DNA of 64,000 bases from the NCBI GenBank assembly GCA_002731875.1, contig PCCY01000011.1:54984-118983 (forward strand), in the 5' to 3' direction. Positions 17,586 through 26,366 of the stretch are shown here, one piece after another. Made by a program: the position numbers and the translations under genes. The stretch comes from Roseobacter sp. (GTDB lineage: Bacteria > Pseudomonadota > Alphaproteobacteria > Rhodobacterales > Rhodobacteraceae). Below the pieces are notes generated by a model that saw only the letters and a program-made list of their open reading frames with translations, did not search any database and was not told the origin of the DNA. Numbering within the stretch: position 1 is the first letter of the stretch; each line of letters starts with the position of its first letter.

Positions 17586-18887
17586 ATGTCTCGTGAGGGG
17601 CTGACCGGCAGTCGCATCCGAGAGAGGCGCGTGATGGCGGGTCAAAAGCAGGCCGACCTGGCCAAAGCGATCGGTATCTCGGCAAGTTACCTGAATTTGA
17701 TCGAACACAACCGTCGCAGAATCGGCGGCAAGTTGTTGCTGAACATTGCAAGCGCACTTGCGGTTGAGCCGACAACCCTGACCGAAGGGGCCGAAGCCGC
17801 ATTGATTTCGACATTGCGCGAGGCCGCAGATGACGCGGGTCTAAGTGCGACCGAGGCGGCGCGTGCCGATGAATTCGCCGGGCGCTTTCCGGGGTGGGCC
17901 GATGTGCTGGCCAATGCGCAGCGCCGTATCGCCACGTTGGAGCGGACAGTCGAAACCCTGACTGACCGTTTGGCGCACGACCCGCATTTGGCGGCCTCCA
18001 TGCACGAACTTCTGTCGACCGCCGCCGCGATCAGGTCCACGGCTTCGATCCTTGCCGATACCAAGACGCTCGAGCCGGAATGGCGCGACCGGTTTCACAT
18101 CAACATAGATCAGGACAGCCGGCGGCTGGCCGACAGTGCCCAGGCCCTTGTGGGGTATCTGGAGGCCGACCCCGAAACCACGCCGGTCGCCCATTCGCCT
18201 CAGGAGGAGGTGGAGGCTTTTCTCGCTTCGCATCGTTATCGATTTGCCACATTGGAAACGGCGGGCCGCGACGCCGATGTCATTGACAGGCTCACCCAGA
18301 CAGCGCCGGAACTGAAAAGCGTTGCTGCCCGCCATATTGCCCGCGATGTGCTGCATCAGGTCGCGCTGGATGCCGCCGCTTTGCCAATGGTCACCCTGAC
18401 CAAAGCAATGGATACGCTCGGACCGGACCCGGTGACGGTGGCGGCGCAGGTTCAACAACCCGTGGGGCGGGTATTGCGGCGCATGGCGGCGATGCCTGAA
18501 TTGCGGGCCGGACTGTTGATTTGCGACCGGTCGGGGACGGTGATCTTCCGCAAATCCATCGACGGGTTTGTCGTGCCGCGGTTCGGGGCATGTTGCCCGC
18601 TGTGGCCATTGTTTGCGGTTCTGGGCAACCCCGGGGTCGTGACCCACGCCAGGTTGGAACAATTGGGGCGGGGGCATTCGGAATTCGACTGTGTCGCAAC
18701 CTGCGAGTCGCTCCCCGCTCAGGGGTATAACGTCCCGCCCTTGGTTCAGGCCGTGATGTTGATCTTACCGGCGCGGAATCCCGTGGCGACGAGCATGAAG
18801 CTTGATGTCGGCGCAACCTGCCGTGTTTGCCCGCGTCAAGCCTGCGCGGCACGGCGAGAACCTTCGATACTGAACGACGGTGTATAG
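17586..18887 (+). CDS. XRE-family regulator with DUF2083 domain (short-chain fatty acyl type)
   Basis: A 433-residue transcription factor. An N-terminal Cro/C1 helix-turn-helix (residues 7-60, GSRIRERRVMAGQKQADLAKAI... ISASYLNLIEHNRR) is followed by a helical region and a C-terminal DUF2083 domain with conserved Cys: FGACCPLWPLF, DCVATCESL and the tail CRVCPRQACAARREPSI. Relatives (ScfR, PccR, RamB) sense acyl-CoA and control acetate/propionate metabolism. It lies upstream of a response regulator and a symporter-type histidine kinase on the same strand, which suits a carboxylate-sensing role. Divergent from the binding-protein gene. Confidence 0.88.
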   Translation: MSREGLTGSRIRERRVMAGQKQADLAKAIGISASYLNLIEHNRRRIGGKLLLNIASALAVEPTTLTEGAEAALISTLREAADDAGLSATEAARADEFAGRFPGWADVLANAQRRIATLERTVETLTDRLAHDPHLAASMHELLSTAAAIRSTASILADTKTLEPEWRDRFHINIDQDSRRLADSAQALVGYLEADPETTPVAHSPQEEVEAFLASHRYRFATLETAGRDADVIDRLTQTAPELKSVAARHIARDVLHQVALDAAALPMVTLTKAMDTLGPDPVTVAAQVQQPVGRVLRRMAAMPELRAGLLICDRSGTVIFRKSIDGFVVPRFGACCPLWPLFAVLGNPGVVTHARLEQLGRGHSEFDCVATCESLPAQGYNVPPLVQAVMLILPARNPVATSMKLDVGATCRVCPRQACAARREPSILNDGV

Positions 18888-18996
18888 GTTCGCATCACAG
18901 GCTTTTGACAGGGGCCTGAAAACGGTGCATCCTAATCTTCGGCCTTTAAAGATCGCCTTTTAACGTGACCAGGGCCGACTGGGAGGATTTTTGCCA

Positions 18997-19380
18997 ATGA
19001 GCAAGCATGTTGTGCTCGTGGAAGACGAGACGAACATCGCCGAGGCGATACGGTTTTTGCTGGGGCGCGAGGGGTGGCGGGTGCAGACCCTGGCCAATGG
19101 GGCCACAGCGGTAGAGGTCATTCGCAAGGCGGTGCCCGATCTGGTGATGCTGGATGTCATGCTGCCGGGTAAAAGTGGTTTCGAGATACTGAAGGAACTG
19201 CGTGCGGACACAGCATTTGCCGATCTGCCGATCCTTATGCTGACGGCACGCGGTCAGTCGCGTGACCGCGACATAGCCCAGGATGCAGGGGTAAGCCGGT
19301 TCATGACCAAGCCATTTTCCAACGAGGAAATGTTAAGTGCCGTGCGTGATCTAACCGCCTCGGGCACGGCGGACGCATGA
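18997..19380 (+). CDS. Single-domain response regulator (REC only)
   Basis: A 127-residue CheY-like receiver with phosphoacceptor Asp53 (VMLDVMLPG), acidic pocket Glu9-Asp10, Thr83 (LTARG) and Lys105 (TKPF). There is no output domain, so it must act by protein contact or as a phosphorelay intermediate. ATG at 18997 follows GGGAGG by ten bases; a TTG at 18991 is the alternative. Its stop overlaps the next start (ATGA). Confidence 0.93.
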   Translation: MSKHVVLVEDETNIAEAIRFLLGREGWRVQTLANGATAVEVIRKAVPDLVMLDVMLPGKSGFEILKELRADTAFADLPILMLTARGQSRDRDIAQDAGVSRFMTKPFSNEEMLSAVRDLTASGTADA

Positions 19381-19649
19381 ACCGATACCCCGGAACGCCG
19401 CTGTTTCTCGAACGGCGCAGCTATCGGTTTCGACGACTGATGGACGCGGTGCGGATGCTGCCTTTTATCGTATTGGCATTCTGGATGGTCCCGCTGCTTT
19501 GGCCGGTTCACGAGACCGTCACAGCCGAGTCAGTGCCCATGTCTCACGCGTTGCGATATGTATTCGGGGCTTGGCTTGCGGCGGTCATACTGTGTTTTGT
19601 GTTGTGGCGACGTACGTCGAGCCAGATTGAACAGGAAACCCAACGCTGA
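19377..19649 (+). CDS. Two-helix membrane protein, possible small partner of the symporter-kinase
   Basis: A 90-residue protein with two membrane segments (about residues 27-45, MLPFIVLAFWMVPLLWP, and 62-77, VFGAWLAAVILCFVLW), a basic N-terminus and a polar C-terminus. It overlaps the response regulator by four bases and shares one base with the kinase gene, so the three are translationally coupled. Two-helix small subunits (DUF4212, DUF485 types) sit in front of real sodium:solute symporters; I infer a similar pairing with the symporter-like sensor. I cannot assign it to a named family. Confidence 0.7.
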   Translation: MNRYPGTPLFLERRSYRFRRLMDAVRMLPFIVLAFWMVPLLWPVHETVTAESVPMSHALRYVFGAWLAAVILCFVLWRRTSSQIEQETQR

Positions 19650-22375
19650 TGGTTTCGCTGAATCAGCTGATCGCAGTGTGTTTGTTGTATGTGATCGGCC
19701 TTTTCGCGGTTGCCTTTGCCGCAGAGCGAGCCGCGGTGCGCGGGCACGGAAACTGGCTGCTTCGATCCCCTTTGGTCTATACACTTTCGTTGTCGATTTA
19801 CTGCACCGCCTGGACCTTTTACGGGGCCGTTGGTTATGCCGCGCGTTCGGGTCTGGAGTTTGTGACCATATACCTGGGCCCCAGCATAGTGATGATTGGC
19901 TGGTGGTGGATATTACGCCGCCTTGTGCGTATCGGACGGTCGCACCGCGTCACGTCGGTCGCGGATCTTATCTCTTCGCGTTACGGCAAATCGAATTTGC
20001 TGGCGATTTTGGTGACCACCATGGCCGTCATCGGGGTGACGCCCTATATTGCCTTGCAATTACAGTCTGTTACCCTCTCGTTATCAATATTTGCAAGCGC
20101 TGAAAACGGCGTGGTACCGGGGGCTGATCCGATCAACTCTGCCCAGGCGGCTTTTTGGGTCGCCGTTGGGCTCACGCTGTTCACGGTGCTGTTCGGCACC
20201 CGAAATCTGAATGTTAATGAACGCCATCACGGTGTGGTCATTGCCATCGCCGTAGAGGCGGTCGTCAAGCTGCTGGCGTTGTTGGCGGTGGGCATTTTCG
20301 TGGTTTGGGGGCTAGCCGGCGGGATCGATGAAGCACTGGCCCAGATTGACCGGTCCGCTTTGGGGCATTGGCAGGTCGAGGGCGGCAGGTGGGTCGCGCT
20401 GACGCTATTGGCGGCCGCGGCGTTTATCTGCCTGCCGCGGATGTTTCAGGTGCTGGTCGTCGAAAATGACGACGAGCGACACCTGCAAATCGCGAGCTGG
20501 GCCTTCCCCCTGTACCTGATGTTGATGAGCCTCTTTGTGGTACCGATCGCCGTGGTCGGTCTTGATCTGCTGCCCGAAGGATCTAACCCCGACCTGTTCG
20601 TGCTTAGCCTACCGCTCAGTCAGGGGCAAAGCAACCTGGCCATGTTCGCGTTTTTGGGCGGGTTTTCGTCTGCTACATCAATGGTTATCGTGGCGACGCT
20701 GGCGCTATCGACCATGGTCAGCAACCATATCGTCATGCCGATCTGGCTGGCGTATGGACAAAATACCGTACAGCAATCGGGTGACGTGCGCCATGTGGTG
20801 ATCTTGTCGCGTCGGTTGTCGATATTACTGATCATTTCCTTGGGTTACTTCTATTACCGTCTTTCCGGCGGTGGCGGCGCATTGGCTGCGATCGGGACGA
20901 TCTCCTTTGGCGGGGTTGCCCAGTTTTTGCCGGCGCTGTTGGGAGGCATCTTTTGGCGAGGTGCCACACGTATCGGAGCGGTGACCGGCCTGTGCGTGGG
21001 TTTTGCGCTTTGGATTTTCACAATGCTTTTGCCCAGTTTCGGCCCGGGGGCCGCGTTGTCTGCCGCGACCTTCGAGCAGGGGCTGTTCGGCATTGCCTGG
21101 CTGCGCCCCGAAGCGCTGTTCGGAGTGCGTGGTCTGGACCCGACCGTACACGCGGTAATCTGGAGCCTGTCGTTGAACACACTATCGTTTATCTTGGCGT
21201 CGCTGTTCAGCTTTCCGTCGCCGGTCGAAAGGCTGCAAGGCGCGCAGTTTGTCAATATATTCGATCATTCCAGTCCGGCGCGTGGGTGGACCGCTTCAGT
21301 CGCCGCAAGCGAAGATCTGATGATCATGGCGCAGCGCATACTGGGTGCCCCGGAAGCCCAGGCGTTTTTCAGGGCACAGGCAAGGCTACAGGAAAAGTCC
21401 GAAGGCCTGCCGGAGCCGACACCTCGGTTCGTTCAGGCGCTCGAGAGGGAGCTGGCAGCGTCGGTCGGGGCGGCAACGGCGCATGCGATGGTGGCGCAGT
21501 TGGTGGGCGGGGCCTCTGTATCGGTGCAGGACCTTCTGGCCGTCGCGGATGAATCGGCGCAGATGCTGGAGTATTCGAGCCAACTGGAAATCAAGTCCCG
21601 CGCCTTGACCGACACGGCTGCTAAACTGCGCCGCGCCAATGAAAAGCTGACGCACCTGTCTCATCAAAAGGACAGTTTTCTGAGCCAGATCAGCCATGAA
21701 CTTCGCACGCCGATGACGTCGATCCGTTCGTTCTCCGAAATTCTACGCGACGCCAAGGGCCTGAATCCCGAAGAAAAAACCCGCTATGCGTCCATTATCC
21801 ATTCGGAAACGATCCGATTGACGCGGCTGTTGGATGATCTGCTTGACCTGTCGGTGCTGGAAAACGGCGAGGTCACGTTGAACCGACAATCCGGTACGTT
21901 GCAAGAATTGCTGGATCGCGCCATCACCACCGCCGGAGCCGCCGCAACGCGTTCGGTTGTCATCGATCGGGACCGAAATTCTGAAAACATCCAGCTCGAG
22001 ACCGACCTGGACCGGTTAGGGCAGGTGTTCATCAATCTTATCACCAACGCACAGAAATACTGCGGTGCGGACCAACCCGAACTGAAGATTCGCGCCCGCC
22101 TGATCGACGGATGCGTCGAAGTGGATATGATTGACAACGGAACCGGTATCGAACCGGCATCGCGTGATTTGATATTCGAAAAGTTCAGTCGCGTGCCGGG
22201 ACAAGGGGGGGAGGGAGCAGGGCTGGGTCTTGCCATCTGCCGCGAGATCATCACGAGATTGCAAGGGACCATCAACTATATGCCCGATGTGCCGGGCACC
22301 GGCTTCCGGATCAGGTTGCCCCAGACGCATTCAGTACAAGAGACTAAACCCAAGATCCTGATGGATCAGGCGTAG
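19649..22375 (+). CDS. Sensor histidine kinase with N-terminal sodium:solute symporter domain
   Basis: A 908-residue membrane kinase of the CbrA/CrbS type. Roughly residues 1-510 form a sodium:solute symporter (SSS) domain with about 13 helices (SIYCTAWTFYGAVGYAARSG near the start). A helical linker follows, then HisKA with the phosphoacceptor His683 (QISHELRTPMTSIRSFSE) and a HATPase domain (NLITNAQKY, DNGTGI, GEGAGLGLAI). There is no PAS and no attached receiver, so phosphate probably goes to the single-domain regulator two genes upstream. Relatives respond to acetate, histidine or amino acids. Overlaps the convergent 22366 gene by ten bases. Confidence 0.93.
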   Translation: MVSLNQLIAVCLLYVIGLFAVAFAAERAAVRGHGNWLLRSPLVYTLSLSIYCTAWTFYGAVGYAARSGLEFVTIYLGPSIVMIGWWWILRRLVRIGRSHRVTSVADLISSRYGKSNLLAILVTTMAVIGVTPYIALQLQSVTLSLSIFASAENGVVPGADPINSAQAAFWVAVGLTLFTVLFGTRNLNVNERHHGVVIAIAVEAVVKLLALLAVGIFVVWGLAGGIDEALAQIDRSALGHWQVEGGRWVALTLLAAAAFICLPRMFQVLVVENDDERHLQIASWAFPLYLMLMSLFVVPIAVVGLDLLPEGSNPDLFVLSLPLSQGQSNLAMFAFLGGFSSATSMVIVATLALSTMVSNHIVMPIWLAYGQNTVQQSGDVRHVVILSRRLSILLIISLGYFYYRLSGGGGALAAIGTISFGGVAQFLPALLGGIFWRGATRIGAVTGLCVGFALWIFTMLLPSFGPGAALSAATFEQGLFGIAWLRPEALFGVRGLDPTVHAVIWSLSLNTLSFILASLFSFPSPVERLQGAQFVNIFDHSSPARGWTASVAASEDLMIMAQRILGAPEAQAFFRAQARLQEKSEGLPEPTPRFVQALERELAASVGAATAHAMVAQLVGGASVSVQDLLAVADESAQMLEYSSQLEIKSRALTDTAAKLRRANEKLTHLSHQKDSFLSQISHELRTPMTSIRSFSEILRDAKGLNPEEKTRYASIIHSETIRLTRLLDDLLDLSVLENGEVTLNRQSGTLQELLDRAITTAGAAATRSVVIDRDRNSENIQLETDLDRLGQVFINLITNAQKYCGADQPELKIRARLIDGCVEVDMIDNGTGIEPASRDLIFEKFSRVPGQGGEGAGLGLAICREIITRLQGTINYMPDVPGTGFRIRLPQTHSVQETKPKILMDQA

Positions 22376-22788
22376 CGCGTGCTGAGCGGACCCCGCAAAT
22401 GCGACAGATCGTATCCGCCTGCGCGTGCAGCGTCGATCAGATCGTCCGCACTTTGATCGCCTGCTTGCCCCAGGGCCCAAGCGATGGTCGACCGGGTACC
22501 CGAAGCGCAATAGGCCAAGACCGTTTCGTCGCGGGCCACACTGATGTCGCGGTTATGGGCAATGACGTCGGGGGTCATTGTCTGGTGGGTCAATGGCTGA
22601 AAGGCAAAAGCTATGCCCGCTTGCTCGGCAGCTTTCTTGATCGCCGTATGCTGAAGGTTCGGGGGAACTTCCTCGTCGGGGCGGTTGCATAGAATCAAGG
22701 TAACACCGACCTCTTTCAACGCGGCCATATCGGCCGGTTCGATCTGAGGCGAGGCAAAGAAGCGGGGGGTGATTTGACGAATATCCAT
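22366..22788 (-). CDS. TIGR01244-family sulfurtransferase/phosphatase-like protein
   Basis: A 140-residue protein of the DUF442/TIGR01244 family, related to the N-terminal domain of Blh (beta-lactamase hydrolase-like) proteins. The motif CASGTRS places Cys94 and Arg99 in a CxxxxR loop, the active-site loop length of rhodaneses. Other family blocks are PQIEPADMAALKEVG and LCNRPDEEVP. Substrate is unknown; sulfide detoxification is one proposal for relatives. Confidence 0.88.
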   Translation of the reverse strand: MDIRQITPRFFASPQIEPADMAALKEVGVTLILCNRPDEEVPPNLQHTAIKKAAEQAGIAFAFQPLTHQTMTPDVIAHNRDISVARDETVLAYCASGTRSTIAWALGQAGDQSADDLIDAARAGGYDLSHLRGPLSTRYA

Positions 22789-22924
22789 GACGTTGATTTA
22801 CCCAGCCTATGGGGCTGTGTCCAGCATTTGCAGCGTGGCGACACGGTGGATTTCGACGCTGTTCGCGCCATGCGTCATATTCGATGGCGGCCGCGAAGGA
22901 ATACAGCCGTTTCCTGAGCGGAAT

Positions 22925-23164
22925 TCAGCCCAGAAAAATCCCCACCACGATCATCATCAAGCCGATGACGGATAGAAACAGAGCACCCAAATTCAGCGGA
23001 AGCACCTTTTGCAGGACGGCGCGCATCTGATCATCGCCAAGATTGGCACGTTTGGCACGGGTGACCTTGATGATAGACCAGATCAGGCCCGCAAGCCCGA
23101 TCAGCGAAATGATCGCACCAGCCCAGATCAAGATATCAAAGATCGAAAGAGAAGCATTATCCAT
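22925..23164 (-). CDS. Small two-helix membrane protein, unknown function
   Basis: A 79-residue protein with two membrane helices (about residues 9-28, ILIWAGAIISLIGLAGLIWSI, and 54-77, LNLGALFLSVIGLMMIVVGIFL) joined by a basic cytoplasmic-looking loop (KVTRAKRANLGDDQMR). ATG at 23164. I recognise it as a small protein type seen in Rhodobacteraceae but know no function. Divergent from gapR. Confidence 0.75.
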   Translation of the reverse strand: MDNASLSIFDILIWAGAIISLIGLAGLIWSIIKVTRAKRANLGDDQMRAVLQKVLPLNLGALFLSVIGLMMIVVGIFLG

Positions 23165-23270
23165 GGCGCGCGGGCTATCCGAATTTCGCGCAAGGGGCAA
23201 GTGTGGCTTGCGGGGAGTGAGGCAGGGCGGTACTCAGGGTGCTGATCATTCCCCATACAGGACGCCCCCC

Positions 23271-23555
23271 ATGAGCGACAGCGCAACCAACCCTGAACCC
23301 GTCGATGCCATAGGCGACGCCACTTACCGTGTAACAGCCAACGAACTGCGTCAGTTCGTCGAGCGGATCGAGCGGCTTGATTCCGAGAAAAAGGACCTTG
23401 CCGAGCAGCAAAAAGAGGTCATGGCCGAAGCGAAATCACGTGGTTACGACACTAAGGTATTGCGCAAGGTCATTTCGCTTCGCAAGCGCGACAAGGATGA
23501 CATCGCCGAAGAAGAAGCCGTTCTTGAGATGTACAAAGAAGCGCTTGGGATGTGA
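23271..23555 (+). CDS. gapR: GapR (DUF2312) DNA-binding protein
   Basis: A 94-residue DUF2312 protein. In Caulobacter GapR is an essential nucleoid-associated protein that clamps overtwisted DNA ahead of replication and transcription and stimulates topoisomerases. The coiled-coil core (ELRQFVERIERLDSEKKDLAEQQKEVMAEAKSRG in outline) and YDTKVLRKVISLRKRD are the family hallmarks. ATG at 23271. Position alone between unrelated genes is usual. Confidence 0.95.
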   Translation: MSDSATNPEPVDAIGDATYRVTANELRQFVERIERLDSEKKDLAEQQKEVMAEAKSRGYDTKVLRKVISLRKRDKDDIAEEEAVLEMYKEALGM

Positions 23556-24139
23556 GGGTTTCACGTAGCCATTGAGACGGCTCAATAATTGACAAAAAAT
23601 ATGGCGCTGTGCAGGCTGAAAACGGTTGCACAACGCCGCCCAAGTCATTGACTAAAAAGTGAAATATCGGTTTCCCTGTCATTCCGGTCTGTCAGAGAAC
23701 TTCCATGACCATTGGCGGATTGCACGGAATTGTGCTGGCGCAACAGCAGCGCATCACGCTTGAAGGCGAAAGGATGTGCGCGCAAATAAGACGCCGCTGT
23801 CAACCGATCAAAGGGGGACAGCGCGGGTTTTGCAGGGTACCAGATAGCGGCTCCAGTTTCACGGGTACAGGTTTGACCGAAGCTTTCGCCGTGCGAAACG
23901 CGCGACATGCACGGTAGCCAGCGCAACATCCAGATACTTCGCGATCTCGTCCGCTTCGCTGAACTCATGATTAGCTTTTTCCAAAGCAAGCCTGCGAAAG
24001 AGAGTGCTTTATCCACGGGAGAAAGCGATCAATCTTGAAGGGGGTAGGCTGAGTGGGCGTGACCTGATCATTGCCACGTCCCGCCGAGCACTGGAAAACG
24101 TCATGATAGCCCAGCCAGTCTGTGCAAAAAGGAAACAAG
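23556..24139. other. Gene-poor stretch after gapR
   Basis: Contains an inverted repeat ATTGAG-ACGG-CTCAAT at 23571-23586 that may be a weak gapR terminator, and a degraded coding fragment at 23859-24008. Other open frames lack ribosome-binding sites and family resemblance. Confidence 0.6.
23859..24008 (-). pseudogene. Possible remnant of an ECF sigma factor region 4
   Basis: Between two in-frame stops the minus strand reads FRRLALEKANHEFSEADE followed by IAKYLDVALATVHVARFARR. The segment EADEIAKYLDVALATVHVARFARRKL resembles the helix-turn-helix of sigma-70 region 4 (EEIAExLGVPxGTVxSRLxRARxxL). There is no start codon with a binding site and the rest of a sigma factor is absent. It could be the tail of a lost regulator; the resemblance is short and uncertain. 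Confidence 0.25.
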
Positions 24140-25282
24140 ATGAAAGACGCCGCCGAAGAACTCCGTGAAACTGTGTCACGGCCCTTTGATCAAGCGCGTG
24201 CGATGCCGCCGTCGGTCTATACGTCAGAGGATTTTCTGGCGCTCGAAACATCGTCGATTTTTGCGAATGAATGGTTTTGCGTCGGGCGGGCTGATGCGTT
24301 GGCCAATTCGGGAGATTATGTCACGCTTGATTTGGCAAATCAGCCGATCATTGTCTTGCGCGACCAAGAGGGTGCCTTGAAAGCCATGTCGAACGTTTGT
24401 CGACACCGGATGTCGACATTGCTGGAAGGCAGGGGAAACACCCGAAGCATCGTTTGCCCCTACCACGCCTGGACCTATAACCTTGACGGATCGTTGCGCG
24501 GCGCGCCCGCCATGGATCAAAACGCGGGGTTTTGTAAATCCGACTACCGTTTGCCCGATATCCGCTGCGAAGAATGGCTGGGCTGGGTTTTCGTAACCCT
24601 GAACCCGGACGTGCCGCCCGTTGCCCGGCAGCTTTCCAAGGTCGAAGAGCTGGTGAATGACTATAACATGGCCAACTACTCCGAGACCTTTTTCGAGACC
24701 CATATCTGGAACACCAACTGGAAGGTCCTGGCCGAGAATTTCATGGAAAGCTATCACCTGCCGGTCTGTCATGCTGGTACGATCGGCGGGCTGTCAAAGC
24801 TGAACGAGATGATTTGCCCCCCGGGCGAAGACGCGTTCAACTATCACACGATCCTGAAGGATGAGACACTTAAAATTGCGATGGCGCACCCAAGCAACAA
24901 GCGTATGGAAGGCGAACGCCGCCGCACCACATTTCTGCTGGCCATCTATCCCAGCCTGCTGATTACGCTGACGCCGGGGTATTTCTGGTATCTCTCGCTC
25001 CACCCTCAGGGCGTCGGGCAGGTTAGGATTGGCTTTGGCGGCGGCATGTCCAACGACTATGCGAACGACCCGGACGCGCAGGACAAATTCAGACAGCTCA
25101 AGGCGTTGCTGGATGAGGTGAATGTCGAAGACAAAGGCTGCACCGAAAAGGTATATCGCGGGCTGTGTTCGCAAGCGGCCGCACCCGGCCATCTCTCGCA
25201 CCTTGAGCGGCCGAATTACGACTTTGCCCAGTATATCAACGCGCGCTTGCAAGCCGCGGCCAAGCAGCAGGTTCAGACATGA
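24140..25282 (+). CDS. Rieske-type oxygenase alpha subunit, Glu-bridged (quaternary-amine group)
   Basis: A 380-residue Rieske non-heme iron oxygenase. The 2Fe-2S ligands are Cys87, His89 (CRHR), Cys106 and His109 (CPYHAW). The mononuclear iron ligands include His206 and His211 in ENFMESYHLPVCH. The residue that bridges the two centres is Glu203 rather than the Asp of aromatic dioxygenases, as in carnitine monooxygenase CntA and other quaternary-ammonium oxygenases. ATG at 24140 follows AAAAAGGAAAC. First gene of a tightly overlapping operon; no reductase or beta subunit gene lies nearby, so electrons must come from elsewhere. Substrate unknown. Confidence 0.88.
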   Translation: MKDAAEELRETVSRPFDQARAMPPSVYTSEDFLALETSSIFANEWFCVGRADALANSGDYVTLDLANQPIIVLRDQEGALKAMSNVCRHRMSTLLEGRGNTRSIVCPYHAWTYNLDGSLRGAPAMDQNAGFCKSDYRLPDIRCEEWLGWVFVTLNPDVPPVARQLSKVEELVNDYNMANYSETFFETHIWNTNWKVLAENFMESYHLPVCHAGTIGGLSKLNEMICPPGEDAFNYHTILKDETLKIAMAHPSNKRMEGERRRTTFLLAIYPSLLITLTPGYFWYLSLHPQGVGQVRIGFGGGMSNDYANDPDAQDKFRQLKALLDEVNVEDKGCTEKVYRGLCSQAAAPGHLSHLERPNYDFAQYINARLQAAAKQQVQT

Positions 25283-25695
25283 CACACACACGCATCCGCA
25301 CGTTCAACACCAAGGCAACATATCCTGAACAATCACTGGACAATGATTTGTGCCAGGCCGTTGTGACAGAGGGCGGCAAAACGGTGTATCTGCGCGGGCA
25401 ATGTCCGCAAGACCTTGATGATTTCAAGAACATCGACAGCCACGACCCGATCGCGCAAACCCACAAGGTGATGCAAAATATCAAACAGCTGATCGAAGAA
25501 GCCGGAGGAGAAATGGCTGATCTGGTCAAGATCGTGGTCTACATCACCGATGTGCGCCACCGCGAGGCGGTTTATCGCACCATGGGCGAATATATCAGGG
25601 GTGTGCATCCTGTTTCCACGGGTCTTGTCGTCCAAGCACTGGCGCGCCCTGAATGGCTTGTTGAAATCGACGGCACGGCGGTGATCCCGTCATGA
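25279..25695 (+). CDS. Rid (YjgF) family protein in the Rieske cluster
   Basis: A 138-residue Rid-family protein (VYLRGQCPQDLDD, QNIKQLIEEAGGEMADLVKIVVYITD, PEWLVEIDGTAVI). The RidA catalytic Arg position appears to be Thr in VSTGLVVQ by my hand alignment, so it would not be a classical enamine deaminase. It overlaps the Rieske gene by four bases (ATGA) and the DUF1028 gene by four, indicating translational coupling and a shared pathway, perhaps hydrolysis or binding of an imine made by oxidative N-dealkylation. Confidence 0.88.
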   Translation: MTHTRIRTFNTKATYPEQSLDNDLCQAVVTEGGKTVYLRGQCPQDLDDFKNIDSHDPIAQTHKVMQNIKQLIEEAGGEMADLVKIVVYITDVRHREAVYRTMGEYIRGVHPVSTGLVVQALARPEWLVEIDGTAVIPS

Positions 25696-26366
25696 CCTTT
25701 TCGCTTGTCGCCCGCTGCGCCGAAACCGGAATGTTCGGCACTGCCATCGCGTCGTCTTCGCCCGCGGTTGCTGCGCGGTGCTCTTATACCCGGGCCGGCG
25801 TCGGCGCAGTGTCGAGCCAGAACGTCACCGATCCGACATTGGGGCCGATCGCGCTGGACCTGATGCAAGCGGGCATGTCCGCAGATCAAGCGATCGCAGA
25901 GGTGCGGGACAAGGCGCGGTTCATCGAATACCGGCAGGTTCTGGCAATAGACAGGGCCGGGCGCGTCGCCATCCATTCGGGGCCAAGGTCTCTTGGGATA
26001 TGGACGCAGGCAGAGGGTAACGGAGTGATCGCTGCCGGCAACCTGTTGGCCAACGAAGACGTACCCCAAGCGATCGTTACCGCCTTTGAAAATGCGACAG
26101 GCCACCTTGGGGATCGTCTGATCGACGCGATGCGCGCAGGCTTGGCCGCAGGAGGAGAGGCAGGCCCGGTTCATTCCGCCGGTCTTCAGTTGTGTGACGC
26201 GGTTCCCTGGCCGGTGGCTGATCTGCGCTGCGACTGGACGGACGACTGCCCCATTGAAGCTGTCGCGACCGCGTGGGGCATCTATAAACCGCAACTTAAG
26301 GCCTATGTGCAGCGGGCGCTCGACCCTCGAGAAGCGCCATCTTACGGAGTCCCGGGCGATGACTGA
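25692..26366 (+). CDS. DUF1028-family putative Ntn-type hydrolase
   Basis: A 224-residue DUF1028 protein, a family assigned to the Ntn-hydrolase fold. The N-terminus MTFSLVARCAETGMFG and the GVGAVSSQNVTDPTLGPIAL region are its hallmarks; GNLLANEDVPQAIVTAFENA also fits. The residue after Met is Thr, a possible N-terminal nucleophile. It overlaps its neighbours by four and eight bases. Function in the pathway, perhaps amide hydrolysis, is inference. Confidence 0.88.
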   Translation: MTFSLVARCAETGMFGTAIASSSPAVAARCSYTRAGVGAVSSQNVTDPTLGPIALDLMQAGMSADQAIAEVRDKARFIEYRQVLAIDRAGRVAIHSGPRSLGIWTQAEGNGVIAAGNLLANEDVPQAIVTAFENATGHLGDRLIDAMRAGLAAGGEAGPVHSAGLQLCDAVPWPVADLRCDWTDDCPIEAVATAWGIYKPQLKAYVQRALDPREAPSYGVPGDD

